Source: Xenophilus sp. L33
GTDB taxonomy: Bacteria; Pseudomonadota; Gammaproteobacteria; Burkholderiales; Burkholderiaceae_C
Direction: 5' to 3'
Assembly (NCBI RefSeq): GCF_009765735.1
Contig: NZ_LMUW01000075.1
Coordinates: forward strand, 1-33,956
Length of the DNA: 33,956 bases
The notes under the pieces are model-generated. The model did not search any database. It was not told the origin of the DNA and worked only from the letters and a program-made list of their open reading frames with translations. Both the position numbers and the translations under genes were made by a program. Shown here one piece after another: positions 1 through 15,392 of this stretch (its first letter is position 1; every line of letters starts with the position of its first letter).

Positions 1-308
1 GCAAGCCCGGCTCGATCAAGCCGCACACGCACTTCACCGCCGAGGTGTATGTCCTGTCGAAGGACGAAGGCGGCCGTCACACGCCGTTCTTCAACAACTA
101 CCGCCCGCAGTTCTACTTCCGCACGACCGACGTCACCGGCGCGATCGAGCTGCCCAAGGACAAGGAAATGGTCATGCCCGGCGACAACGTGAGCATCACG
201 GTGAAGCTGATCAACCCGATCGCGATGGAAGAAGGCCTGCGCTTCGCCATCCGTGAAGGCGGCCGCACCGTGGGTTCGGGCGTCGTCGCCAAGATCCTCG
301 ACATCTGA
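1..308 (+). CDS. tuf: Elongation factor Tu, C-terminal part (5' truncated by window edge)
   Basis: EF-Tu carries aminoacyl-tRNA to the ribosome as a GTP complex. Only the last ~101 residues are present; the reading frame is open to the first base, so the gene starts before the window. The visible part is domain 3, recognisable from [20 protein letters not shown] and [13 protein letters not shown] and from the canonical end [12 protein letters not shown]. The GTPase domain lies outside the window. A tRNA-Trp gene follows 12 bases after the stop, so the two are probably co-transcribed, as in the tufB locus of other proteobacteria. Identification of the family is certain; which tuf copy this is cannot be told from the sequence. 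Confidence 0.97.
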   Translation, partial: KPGSIKPHTHFTAEVYVLSKDEGGRHTPFFNNYRPQFYFRTTDVTGAIELPKDKEMVMPGDNVSITVKLINPIAMEEGLRFAIREGGRTVGSGVVAKILDI

Positions 309-320
309 TCGGATTGCTGA

Positions 321-396
321 AGGGGTATAGCTCAATTGGCAGAGCGTCGGTCTCCAAAACCGAAGGTTGTAGGTTCGATTCCTACTGCCCCTGCCA
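321..396 (+). tRNA. tRNA-Trp (anticodon CCA)
   Basis: A 76-base cloverleaf with encoded CCA end. The acceptor stem AGGGGTA pairs with TGCCCCT (one T-G pair). The D arm is GCTC...GAGC, the anticodon stem TCGGT/ACCGA encloses the loop CTCCAAA with anticodon CCA, and the T arm contains TTCGATT. It lies between tuf and secE with no separate promoter visible in the 12-base gap, so it is probably processed from the tuf transcript. Confidence 0.97.
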
Positions 397-420
397 CTTG
401 GTGGCGCTGACAGCATGAAG

Positions 421-512
421 CCCGTCGCAGGTCGACGGGAACGCAGAGACAAAAAGCCCGTCATAGCCTGACGGCAAAGCTGAAATAAAGCCCGTCACAG
501 CCTGACGGGCTT
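421..512 (+). repeat. Three tandem hairpin units between tRNA-Trp and secE
   Basis: Three degenerate copies of one unit beginning AAGCCCGTC occur at 418, 454 and 488 (spacing 36 and 34). Each can fold: 421-439 (7 bp stem, 5-base loop), 458-474 (6 bp stem, loop TAGCC) and 488-512 (perfect 10 bp stem, loop CAGCC). None is followed by a clear T-run. They may protect or process the tRNA 3' end, or attenuate transcription into secE. The rest of the 397-572 gap shows only the secE ribosome-binding site. Confidence 0.75.
488..512 (+). terminator. Possible attenuator/terminator upstream of secE
   Basis: A perfect 10 bp inverted repeat (AAGCCCGTCA / TGACGGGCTT) with a 5-base loop, the strongest of the three tandem hairpins. 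A-residues precede it, but only two T follow inside the stem and the next bases are CGGCG, so efficient intrinsic termination is doubtful. It may act as a partial terminator separating tuf-tRNA from secE-nusG. Confidence 0.45.
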
Positions 513-572
513 CGGCGTCTCAGAAGACGCATTGAATTGAAGGCCGCAAGGCCGCCCAGGAACCAAGCCAAG

Positions 573-956
573 ATGGCCACTTCTCAAATCGAAACCGTCA
601 ACACCAACGCGGACAAGGCCAAGCTGGCCTTCGCCGTGGTGCTCGCGGTGGCCGCGATCGTGGCGTTCTACCTGCTGTCGACCCAAGGGCCGGTGCTGCA
701 GTGGGGTGCCTTGCTGGTCGGCCTGGCGGCCGCCGTGGCGGTGTTCGGCATTTCGGAAAGCGGCCGGCAGTTGTGGGCCTTCGGTCGCGACTCCCTGCGT
801 GAAGTCCGCAAGGTCGTCTGGCCGACGCGCAAGGAAGCGATCCAGATGACGGCTTACGTGTTCGCCTTCGTGGCGATCATGTCCATCTTCCTCTGGCTGA
901 CCGACAAGACGCTCGAATGGGTGTTTTTCGACCTCATTCTGGGCTGGAGAAAATAA
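573..956 (+). CDS. secE: Preprotein translocase subunit SecE
   Basis: SecE is the small membrane subunit of the SecYEG protein-conducting channel. The product is 127 residues, the length of the three-helix enterobacterial type rather than the ~60-residue single-helix type. Two hydrophobic segments lie in the first half (around residues 17-35 and 41-60). They are followed by the conserved amphipathic stretch [20 protein letters not shown] and a third hydrophobic segment near the C-terminus. The ATG at [11 protein letters not shown] was chosen because AGGAA lies ~10 bases upstream and the family starts here; an upstream in-frame TTG at 537 would add 12 unlikely residues. The stop overlaps the nusG start (TAATG), indicating translational coupling. 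Confidence 0.95.
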   Translation: MATSQIETVNTNADKAKLAFAVVLAVAAIVAFYLLSTQGPVLQWGALLVGLAAAVAVFGISESGRQLWAFGRDSLREVRKVVWPTRKEAIQMTAYVFAFVAIMSIFLWLTDKTLEWVFFDLILGWRK

Positions 957-1561
957 TGACTGACGAAACCGTCGAAGCAGAAGAAGCAGCGCCGGAGATC
1001 AATCCGCTGCTGGCCCCGGCGAGCAACCCGGACCTGCGCTGGTACGTGGTCCATGCCTATTCGGGCATGGAGAAGGCGGTCGAACGCAACATCCTCGAGC
1101 GCATCAATCGCGCCGGCATGCAGGCCAAGTTCGGCCGCATCCTGGTGCCGACCGAGGAAGTGGTCGAGATCAAGAACGGCCAGAAGCGCACCACCGAGCG
1201 TCGCTTCTTCCCGGGCTACGTGCTGGTCGAGATGATCATGGACGACGAGAGCTGGCACCTGGTGAAGCACACCAACAAGGTCACCGGTTTCGTCGGCGGC
1301 GCCAAGAACCGCCCAGCCCCGATTTCCCAGAAGGAAGTCGAGGACATCGTGAACCAGATGCAGCAGGGCACCGAGAAGCCGCGTCACAAGGTCGAGTTCA
1401 TCGTCGGCGAGTTCGTGCGCGTCAAGGAAGGCCCGTTCACCGACTTCAACGGCACGGTCGAGGAAGTCAACTACGAGAAGAGCAAGGTCCGCGTGTCGGT
1501 CATGATCTTCGGCCGCGCGACGCCGGTGGAACTCGAGTTCAGCCAGGTCGAAAAAACGTAA
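956..1561 (+). CDS. nusG: Transcription termination/antitermination protein NusG
   Basis: NusG binds RNA polymerase, suppresses pausing, and links it to Rho or to ribosomal protein S10. The 201-residue product has an acidic N-terminal extension (about 20 residues rich in E and A). Then comes the NGN domain, with [30 protein letters not shown] and VTGFVGG, and a C-terminal KOW domain with [20 protein letters not shown]. The ATG overlaps the last base of secE, so the pair is translationally coupled. A hairpin follows the stop before rplK. It is complete, with no unusual residues. Confidence 0.97.
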   Translation: MTDETVEAEEAAPEINPLLAPASNPDLRWYVVHAYSGMEKAVERNILERINRAGMQAKFGRILVPTEEVVEIKNGQKRTTERRFFPGYVLVEMIMDDESWHLVKHTNKVTGFVGGAKNRPAPISQKEVEDIVNQMQQGTEKPRHKVEFIVGEFVRVKEGPFTDFNGTVEEVNYEKSKVRVSVMIFGRATPVELEFSQVEKT

Positions 1562-1566
1562 CGGAT

Positions 1567-1593
1567 AAGGACAAGGCCTGCAGCCTTGTCCTT
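1567..1593 (+). terminator. Hairpin between nusG and rplK
   Basis: Perfect 10 bp stem AAGGACAAGG / CCTTGTCCTT with a 7-base loop, beginning six bases after the nusG stop. Only three T follow, so it is a weak terminator, a pause site or a processing hairpin. It separates the secE-nusG unit from rplK. The remainder of the 146-base gap shows only the rplK ribosome-binding site AAGGAG. Confidence 0.5.
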
Positions 1594-1707
1594 TGGTGGT
1601 TCGCGCTTCCTCGACTCGGCGCGAACTGGATTGAAAGAAAGAGTCGTTTAACCCCGGGGAGCCGCGGCTGAAGAAGCCAAGGCGTCATCACCCGCAAGGA
1701 GCAAGTC

Positions 1708-2139
1708 ATGGCGAAAAAAATCGTCGGCTTCATCAAGCTGCAAGTGCCAGCTGGTAAGGCCAACCCGTCACCGCCCATCGGTCCCGCACTGGGCCAGCGC
1801 GGTTTGAACATCATGGAATTCTGCAAGGCGTTCAACGCGCAGACCCAAGGCGTCGAGCCGGGCCTGCCGCTGCCGGTGGTCATCACCGCGTTCGCCGACA
1901 AGAGCTTCACCTTCATCATCAAGACGCCGCCGGCGATCACCTTGATCAAGAAGGCGATCAAGCTCGACAAGGGTTCCGCCCGTCCGCATCTGGACAAGGT
2001 CGGCAAGATCACCCGCGCCCAGCTGGAAGACATCGCCAAGGCCAAGATGAAGGACCTGACCGCTGCCGACCTCGACGCCGCGGTTCGTACCATCGCCGGC
2101 TCGGCCCGCTCGATGGGCGTGAATGTGGAGGGCGTGTAA
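1708..2139 (+). CDS. rplK: 50S ribosomal protein L11
   Basis: L11 binds the GTPase-associated region of 23S rRNA and is needed for RelA-dependent stringent signalling. The 143-residue length is standard. Family hallmarks are visible: the N-terminal proline-rich segment [21 protein letters not shown], the linker region and the C-terminal RNA-binding domain ending in [20 protein letters not shown] stands 7 bases ahead of the ATG. The TAA is followed immediately by the ATG of rplA with no spacer, the usual L11-L1 pairing, in which excess L1 represses translation of both. Confidence 0.98.
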   Translation: MAKKIVGFIKLQVPAGKANPSPPIGPALGQRGLNIMEFCKAFNAQTQGVEPGLPLPVVITAFADKSFTFIIKTPPAITLIKKAIKLDKGSARPHLDKVGKITRAQLEDIAKAKMKDLTAADLDAAVRTIAGSARSMGVNVEGV

Positions 2140-2838
2140 ATGTCCAAGGTCACCAAGAAGCAGAAAGCCCTCGTCGGCAAGGTCGACAGCAACAAGCTGT
2201 ACCCGCTCGGCGAAGCCATCGGCCTGGTCAAGGAAGCCGCCACCGCCAAGTTCGATGAATCCATCGACGTGGCCGTGCAGCTCGGCATCGACGCCAAGAA
2301 GTCGGACCAGGTCGTTCGCGGCGCAGTCGTGATGCCCAACGGCACCGGCAAGACCAAGCGCGTGGCCGTGTTCGCCCAGGGCGCCAAGGCCGAGGAAGCC
2401 AAGGCCGCCGGCGCCGACATCGTCGGCATGGACGACCTGGCCGCCATGGTCAAGGCCGGCGACATGCCCTTCGACGTGGTCATCGCCGCGCCGGACGCGA
2501 TGCGCGTGGTCGGCACGCTCGGCCAGATCCTCGGCCCGCGCGGCCTGATGCCGAACCCGAAGGTCGGCACCGTGACGCCCGACGTCGCGACCGCGGTGAA
2601 GAACGCCAAGGCCGGCCAGGTGCAGTTCCGCGTCGACAAGGCCGGCATCGTGCACGGCACGATCGGCCGTCGCTCGTTCGACAACGACAAGCTGCAGGGC
2701 AACCTGGCGGCGCTGATCGAAGCCCTGGTCAAGGCCAAGCCTGCGACCAGCAAGGGTGTCTACCTGCGCAAGGTGGCGGTGTCGTCGACCATGGGCCTGG
2801 GTGTCCGCGTCGACACGCAGACCATTTCGGCGAGCTGA
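2140..2838 (+). CDS. rplA: 50S ribosomal protein L1
   Basis: L1 forms the mobile L1 stalk that assists release of deacylated tRNA, and in bacteria it represses its own rplKA message. The 232-residue protein is full length. It shows the signature [18 protein letters not shown], the flanking [10 protein letters not shown] and the C-terminal [18 protein letters not shown]. The ATG directly abuts the rplK stop, so translation is coupled. A 247-base leader separates it from rplJ. Confidence 0.98.
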   Translation: MSKVTKKQKALVGKVDSNKLYPLGEAIGLVKEAATAKFDESIDVAVQLGIDAKKSDQVVRGAVVMPNGTGKTKRVAVFAQGAKAEEAKAAGADIVGMDDLAAMVKAGDMPFDVVIAAPDAMRVVGTLGQILGPRGLMPNPKVGTVTPDVATAVKNAKAGQVQFRVDKAGIVHGTIGRRSFDNDKLQGNLAALIEALVKAKPATSKGVYLRKVAVSSTMGLGVRVDTQTISAS

Positions 2839-2853
2839 GAGAGCAAGTGATTG

Positions 2854-3079
2854 GCCTCGCCCTTCAACAAGGCGAGGCGAATGTGGTGGGTCGCGGCGGC
2901 TTCGGTCGTCGCGGGCCATCCAAGACCGCTGGTGTGCAGTTCGGCTGCACTTAATCACCCGGCCTCCGCCGGGCAGCCAGCGCAGATGGCGACCCCACTG
3001 CCAGGAATTTTTCCGAAACAGTTGGTCGCTGCATGAAGCGCGATCCGAGGCCTCCGCCGAGGGTCGCATTGAAAAGGAG
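2854..3079 (+). promoter_or_regulatory. rplJ-rplL mRNA leader (putative L10 autoregulatory region)
   Basis: The 247 bases between rplA and rplJ hold no convincing gene. The segment starts with a hairpin (GCCTCGCC / GGCGAGGC at 2854-2878, 9-base loop) and contains further G/C-rich self-complementary patches. It ends with the strong ribosome-binding site AAAAGGAG ahead of a TTG start. A long structured leader that binds the L10(L12)4 complex and represses translation is the known arrangement in proteobacteria. The location and length fit, but I did not fold it or match it to a covariance model. Confidence 0.5.
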
Positions 3080-3085
3080 TAGACC

Positions 3086-3619
3086 TTGAGTCTGAATCGC
3101 AGTGAGAAAGAAGCGGTCATCAGTGATGTGACCAGCCTCGCCGCAAAAGCTCAAACGCTCGTGATGGCGGAATACCGTGGCATCACGGTGGCCGACATGA
3201 CCAAACTGCGCAACGAAGCGCGCAGCAAGGGTGTGACCCTCAGCGTGTTCAAGAACACGCTGGCACGCCGTGCTGTCGCGGGTAGCGCGTTTGAGATCGT
3301 CGGCGACCAGATGACCGGCCCGCTGATCTATGGCTTCTCCGAAGACGCCGTGGCCGCCGCGAAAGTGGTGGCCGATTTCGCGAAGACCAACGACAAGTTG
3401 GTGATTCGCGGCGGTGCATTCGGTGGCAAGGCCCTGGACGTCGAAGGCGTGAAGCAACTGGCCAACATCCCTTCCAAGGAAGTGCTGCTGGCGCAATTGC
3501 TGGGCTTGATGCAATCCCCGATCTCTCGCACCGCCCGTGTCCTGCACGCGCTGGCCGAGAAGCGCGGTGGTGGCGAAGCACCGGCGGAAGCTCCCGCCGC
3601 AGAAGCAGCCGCCGCTTGA
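3086..3619 (+). CDS. rplJ: 50S ribosomal protein L10
   Basis: L10 anchors the L7/L12 dimers to the ribosomal stalk. The 177-residue product begins at a TTG codon, giving [15 protein letters not shown], the usual betaproteobacterial N-terminus. AAAAGGAG lies 6 bases upstream, and no in-frame ATG could give a full-length protein. The L11/23S-binding N-terminal domain ([23 protein letters not shown]) is followed by a C-terminal helix for L7/L12 and an Ala/Glu-rich tail. The rare start together with the long leader is consistent with translational autoregulation. Confidence 0.96.
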   Translation: MSLNRSEKEAVISDVTSLAAKAQTLVMAEYRGITVADMTKLRNEARSKGVTLSVFKNTLARRAVAGSAFEIVGDQMTGPLIYGFSEDAVAAAKVVADFAKTNDKLVIRGGAFGGKALDVEGVKQLANIPSKEVLLAQLLGLMQSPISRTARVLHALAEKRGGGEAPAEAPAAEAAAA

Positions 3620-3660
3620 GCGCCCGGCTGTCGACCCCAACTTAATTAGGAAATTTCAAA

Positions 3661-4038
<378 letters not shown>

Positions 4039-4054
4039 TTCGGTCCCATTGAAG

Positions 4055-4085
4055 GGCTGGAGGTGCCTGAAAAGGCCCTCCAGCC
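4055..4085 (+). terminator. Attenuator hairpin between rplL and rpoB
   Basis: GGCTGGAGG pairs with CCTCCAGCC (9 bp). An inner GCC/GGC pair, after one bulged T, encloses the loop TGAAAA. The hairpin is followed by TTT then GCCGCTTT, so termination should be incomplete. Its position matches the known partial terminator between rplL and rpoB in E. coli. The rest of the 265-base gap up to rpoB shows only a GGAG ribosome-binding site. Confidence 0.65.
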
Positions 4086-4303
4086 TTTGCCGCTTTCAGA
4101 GCGCACCCAAAAGCCGGCTCGCGGGCTCCCCCAGCGAGACGATTTTTGAGTGTCTTCTGACCCCGACTGCAGAAGACCCCTTGGTTCGGGTGATGTGCAA
4201 CGCATCACCGTCCGCCAGGGCTGGTAGTGGCCAGCCGCCAAGGAGAGGGGTGCCGAAGAGGCATCCGACCAAGTCGCTGAAGATCTCAAGCACCGGAGCT
4301 CTC

Positions 4304-8428
<4,125 letters not shown>

Positions 8429-8447
8429 GCAACAAGGAAAGAGTCAC

Positions 8448-12683
<4,236 letters not shown>

Positions 12684-12716
12684 GTCGTTAGCATCGCCGG
12701 CATGACCGGAATCGAG

Positions 12717-12750
12717 AGCCCCCTTTCCGCCCGCGGATCGGGGGCTTTTT
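12717..12750 (+). terminator. Rho-independent terminator after rpoC
   Basis: AGCCCCC (12717-12723) pairs with GGGGGCT (12740-12746), and an inner CCGC/GCGG pair extends the stem. Four further T (12747-12750) continue the run of five T starting in the stem. It is a textbook terminator for the rpoBC operon. The G-rich 3' arm also lies where a ribosome-binding site for the next gene would be, since the ATG starts at 12752. Confidence 0.88.
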
Positions 12751-12751
12751 C

Positions 12752-13354
12752 ATGGGCGCGCTGACCTGGTCCAGCCTGCCCGATTCGCTGCCCTGGTGGA
12801 TCGTCGGGGCGGTGGCGGTGTTCTGGTTCGTCGGAGCCTACAAGCGGCTGGTGCGGCTGCGCTCGGCGGCGCTGATGGCCTTCGCCCCGCTGCATGCGGC
12901 ATTGCTGCGGCAATTGGAATTCGTGCAGGCGCGCACCCAGGGCGAGGTGCCGACGCCCTGGGACGTCTCCGCCGGCGCCTCCCTGCAGGCGGCCGCCGCC
13001 CAGCTCGGCACCCTGCTGGCGACCACCCGCCTGCGGCCGCTCGATCCGGCCAGCATGGCCGCGCTCGGCACCGCGCTGCACGTGCTGCTGGCCGCCTGGC
13101 AGCACCTGCACCCGGACGCGGTGGTCAGCTTCGGCGCCGACGGCACCCTGTCGCGCCCGATGCCGCTCGGCGACAAGGACGAGCCGCAACCCGAGAATGC
13201 GCCGCTGGCGTGGCCCGAGCCGTCCGCGGCGGCTGAAATCGCGCGCAACCAGTTCAACCTGGCGGTCGCCCACTACGACGCGGCGATCGGCCAGTTTCCG
13301 GCGCTGCTGGTGGCGTGGATCATGCAGCTTCGTCCGGCGGCGCCGCTGCGCTGA
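12752..13354 (+). CDS. LemA-family membrane-anchored protein
   Basis: The 200-residue product has one N-terminal membrane segment (around residues 14-30), then YKRLVRLRSAALMAFAPLHA, the position where LemA proteins have YNxLVxLRNxVxxAWxxID. It ends with a helix containing IARNQFNLAVAHYDAAIGQF, which matches the LemA signature RNxYNxAVxxYNxxIxxFP. The biochemical role of the family is not established. The central part is Ala/Pro-rich and diverged. The only in-frame ATG is 2 bases after the rpoC terminator, and its best ribosome-binding site is the G-run of the terminator stem. It is not obviously co-transcribed with rpoC except by read-through; a promoter could lie inside rpoC. Family assignment is likely, function unknown. 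Confidence 0.82.
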   Translation: MGALTWSSLPDSLPWWIVGAVAVFWFVGAYKRLVRLRSAALMAFAPLHAALLRQLEFVQARTQGEVPTPWDVSAGASLQAAAAQLGTLLATTRLRPLDPASMAALGTALHVLLAAWQHLHPDAVVSFGADGTLSRPMPLGDKDEPQPENAPLAWPEPSAAAEIARNQFNLAVAHYDAAIGQFPALLVAWIMQLRPAAPLR

Positions 13355-13414
13355 GCCGGCGCCCTCCCGTTCGCGGATTTCGGTCCGCGGCTTCCCCTTA
13401 CCATCGCTCCCAAC

Positions 13415-14782
13415 TTGCCTGATCTTCCAGACTCCTCCGCCGAGACGCCTTTCGATTCGCCGCCGCTGTGGCGCCAGCTGCAACTGGCGTCGACCGCGCT
13501 GGCGGCGATCCGCGGCGGCGTCTCCGGCTCGGTCGCCTTCGAGGCGGTCGAGCCGGCGCTGCGTCCGGGCGTCCAGGCGCTGGGCTTCCAGGTGCTGCGC
13601 TGGCTGGGCCGGGCCGAGGCGCTGCGCCGCCAACTGGCCAAGCGGACCCCGCCGCCGGCCGCCGACGCGCTGCTGTGCACCGCGCTGGCCCTCGCCTGGG
13701 ACGCCGAGCGCTCGCCCTACGAACCGTTCACCCTGGTCGACCAGGCGGTCGAGGCGGCCAAGCGCAACCCGGGCACCCGGGCGCAGGCCAGCTTCGTCAA
13801 CGCGTGCCTCCGGCGCTTCCTGCGCGAGCGCGACGAACTGGTCGCGATCACCGACCGCGAGCCGGTCGCGCAGTGGAACCATCCGCGCTGGTGGATCGAG
13901 CGTCTGCGGCGCGACCATCCGCGCGAATGGCAGCGCGTGCTGGCCGCGGACGACACCCAGGCGCCGATGACCCTGCGGGTGAACCTGCAGAAGACCGACG
14001 TCGAGGCCTGCCGCGAATCGCTGGCGCTGGCCGGCCTGCAGTCGTTCCCGGTCGGCCCGAGCGGCCTGCAGCTGGCGCGGGCCCGGCCGGTGCAGCAGAT
14101 CCCGGGCTTCGCCGCCGGCGAATGGTCGGTGCAGGACGCCGCGGCGCAGCTGGCCGCGCCGCTGCTGCTGGGCGGGATGCCGGCCGGCACCGCCGCCGCG
14201 CCGCTGCGGGTGCTCGACGCCTGCGCCGCGCCCGGCGGCAAGACGGCGCACCTGCTGGAATCGGCGCCGCCCGGCACCATCGAGGTCACCGCGCTGGAGG
14301 TCGACCGGCAGCGCAGCCAGCGCATCGGCGACAACCTGGCCCGGCTCGGCCTGCAGGCGAAGGTGGTCGTCGGCGACGCTTCGCGTCCGAACGCCTGGTG
14401 GGACGGCCAGCCCTTCGACGCCATCCTGCTCGATGCGCCGTGCACCGCTTCGGGCATCGTGCGGCGCCATCCGGACGTGCGGTGGCTCCGGCGCGAGAGC
14501 GACATCGAGCAGCTGGCGCTGCAGCAGGCGATGCTGCTGGTCGCGCTGTGGCCGCTCCTGCGGCCCGGCGGACGGCTGGTCTACTGCACCTGTTCGGTGT
14601 TCCGGGAAGAGGGATCGCACCAGATCGAGGCGTTCCTTCAGCACAACACCGACGCCCGATTGCTGCCCTCGCCGGGCCATTTACTCCCCCAAAGCGGGGT
14701 GATTGCGCGTGGCGTCCCGGACAATGCCTTGGGTGATCACGACGGTTTCTTCTACGCCTTGCTGCACAAGCAGACCCGCTGA
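13415..14782 (+). CDS. rsmB: 16S rRNA (cytosine-967-C5)-methyltransferase RsmB
   Basis: RsmB transfers a methyl group from SAM to C967 of 16S rRNA. The 455-residue protein has an N-terminal NusB-like helical domain (about residues 15-150, with VDQAVEAAKR and ASFVNACLRRFLRE) and a C-terminal Rossmann methyltransferase domain. The SAM-binding motif DACAAPGGKT begins at residue 268, DAPCTASG at 340 and YCTCS at 390. The two cysteines of the m5C-methyltransferase mechanism (in DAPC and TCS) are both present. The start is a TTG without a clear Shine-Dalgarno sequence; no ATG or GTG in frame would give a complete N-terminal domain. The end overlaps the following gene. It is complete and apparently functional. 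Confidence 0.93.
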   Translation: MPDLPDSSAETPFDSPPLWRQLQLASTALAAIRGGVSGSVAFEAVEPALRPGVQALGFQVLRWLGRAEALRRQLAKRTPPPAADALLCTALALAWDAERSPYEPFTLVDQAVEAAKRNPGTRAQASFVNACLRRFLRERDELVAITDREPVAQWNHPRWWIERLRRDHPREWQRVLAADDTQAPMTLRVNLQKTDVEACRESLALAGLQSFPVGPSGLQLARARPVQQIPGFAAGEWSVQDAAAQLAAPLLLGGMPAGTAAAPLRVLDACAAPGGKTAHLLESAPPGTIEVTALEVDRQRSQRIGDNLARLGLQAKVVVGDASRPNAWWDGQPFDAILLDAPCTASGIVRRHPDVRWLRRESDIEQLALQQAMLLVALWPLLRPGGRLVYCTCSVFREEGSHQIEAFLQHNTDARLLPSPGHLLPQSGVIARGVPDNALGDHDGFFYALLHKQTR

Positions 14783-15392
14783 ACGGCGCCGGCCGAGCTG
14801 GCTCGCGGCGCTGATGCTGCTGGTCTGGACGCTGGTCTGGACGCCGAACGAGGCGGCCGCCGACACCCGCGAGGTCTCGATCAACGAGCTCCGCCTGGAG
14901 CAGGCCGACGACGGCGTCTACCTCACGGCCGAGGTCGGCTTCGACCTGCGACCGGCGGTCGAGGAAGTGCTGCAGAAGGGCATCGCGATCTATTTCGTCG
15001 CCCAGGCCGAGCTGTACCGGGAACGTTGGTACTGGACCGATCTCAAAGTGGCGCAGGCCGCCCGCTACATGCGGCTGGCCTACCAGCCCCTCACGCGCCG
15101 CTGGCGCCTCAACGTGTCACCCGAGCCCATCACCAACGCCGGTTTCGGCGTCTCGCTGAACCAGAACTTCGACTCGCTCGACGATGCGCTCGACAGCATC
15201 CGCCGGGTCGGGCGGCTGCGGCTGGGCGACGTCGCCGACCTGGGTGCGCAGGCCACCTACCCGGTCAACTTCCAGTTCCGGCTCGACACCTCGCAGCTGC
15301 CGCGGCCGTTCCAGATCGGCGCAGTCGGCACCTCCGACTGGAACATCGCGGTCGACAAGAGCGTGCGGCTGCCGCTGGAGAAGGGCAAGTGA
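14724..15392 (+). CDS. DUF4390 domain secreted protein
   Basis: The product has an N-terminal hydrophobic segment (SWLAALMLLVWTLVWTP) preceded by an RRR patch and followed by an AAA-DTREV cleavage-like region. It is therefore probably exported to the periplasm. The mature part (about 170 residues) matches DUF4390 in pattern: VSINELRLEQADDGVYLTAEVGF, an LYRERWYWTD segment and RRWRLNVSP. Its function is unknown. It always sits between rsmB and the kinase in related genomes as I recall. The start is uncertain: ATG 14724 overlaps rsmB by 59 bases, GTG 14733 is possible, and ATG 14814 would remove the positive n-region. The stop overlaps the GTG of the kinase gene (GTGA), indicating coupling. Confidence 0.82.
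   Translation: MPWVITTVSSTPCCTSRPAERRRPSWLAALMLLVWTLVWTPNEAAADTREVSINELRLEQADDGVYLTAEVGFDLRPAVEEVLQKGIAIYFVAQAELYRERWYWTDLKVAQAARYMRLAYQPLTRRWRLNVSPEPITNAGFGVSLNQNFDSLDDALDSIRRVGRLRLGDVADLGAQATYPVNFQFRLDTSQLPRPFQIGAVGTSDWNIAVDKSVRLPLEKGK

Noticed and set aside
537..572. Upstream TTG start for SecE
   Set aside because: Would add 12 residues not seen in the family; the ATG at 573 has AGGAA at proper spacing.
2851..3036. 61-codon frame in the rplA-rplJ gap
   Set aside because: TTG start without ribosome-binding site, inside the expected L10 leader RNA; no family resemblance.
12702..12764. 20-codon leader-peptide-like frame running through the rpoC terminator
   Set aside because: No ribosome-binding site and no regulatory codon run; most likely chance.
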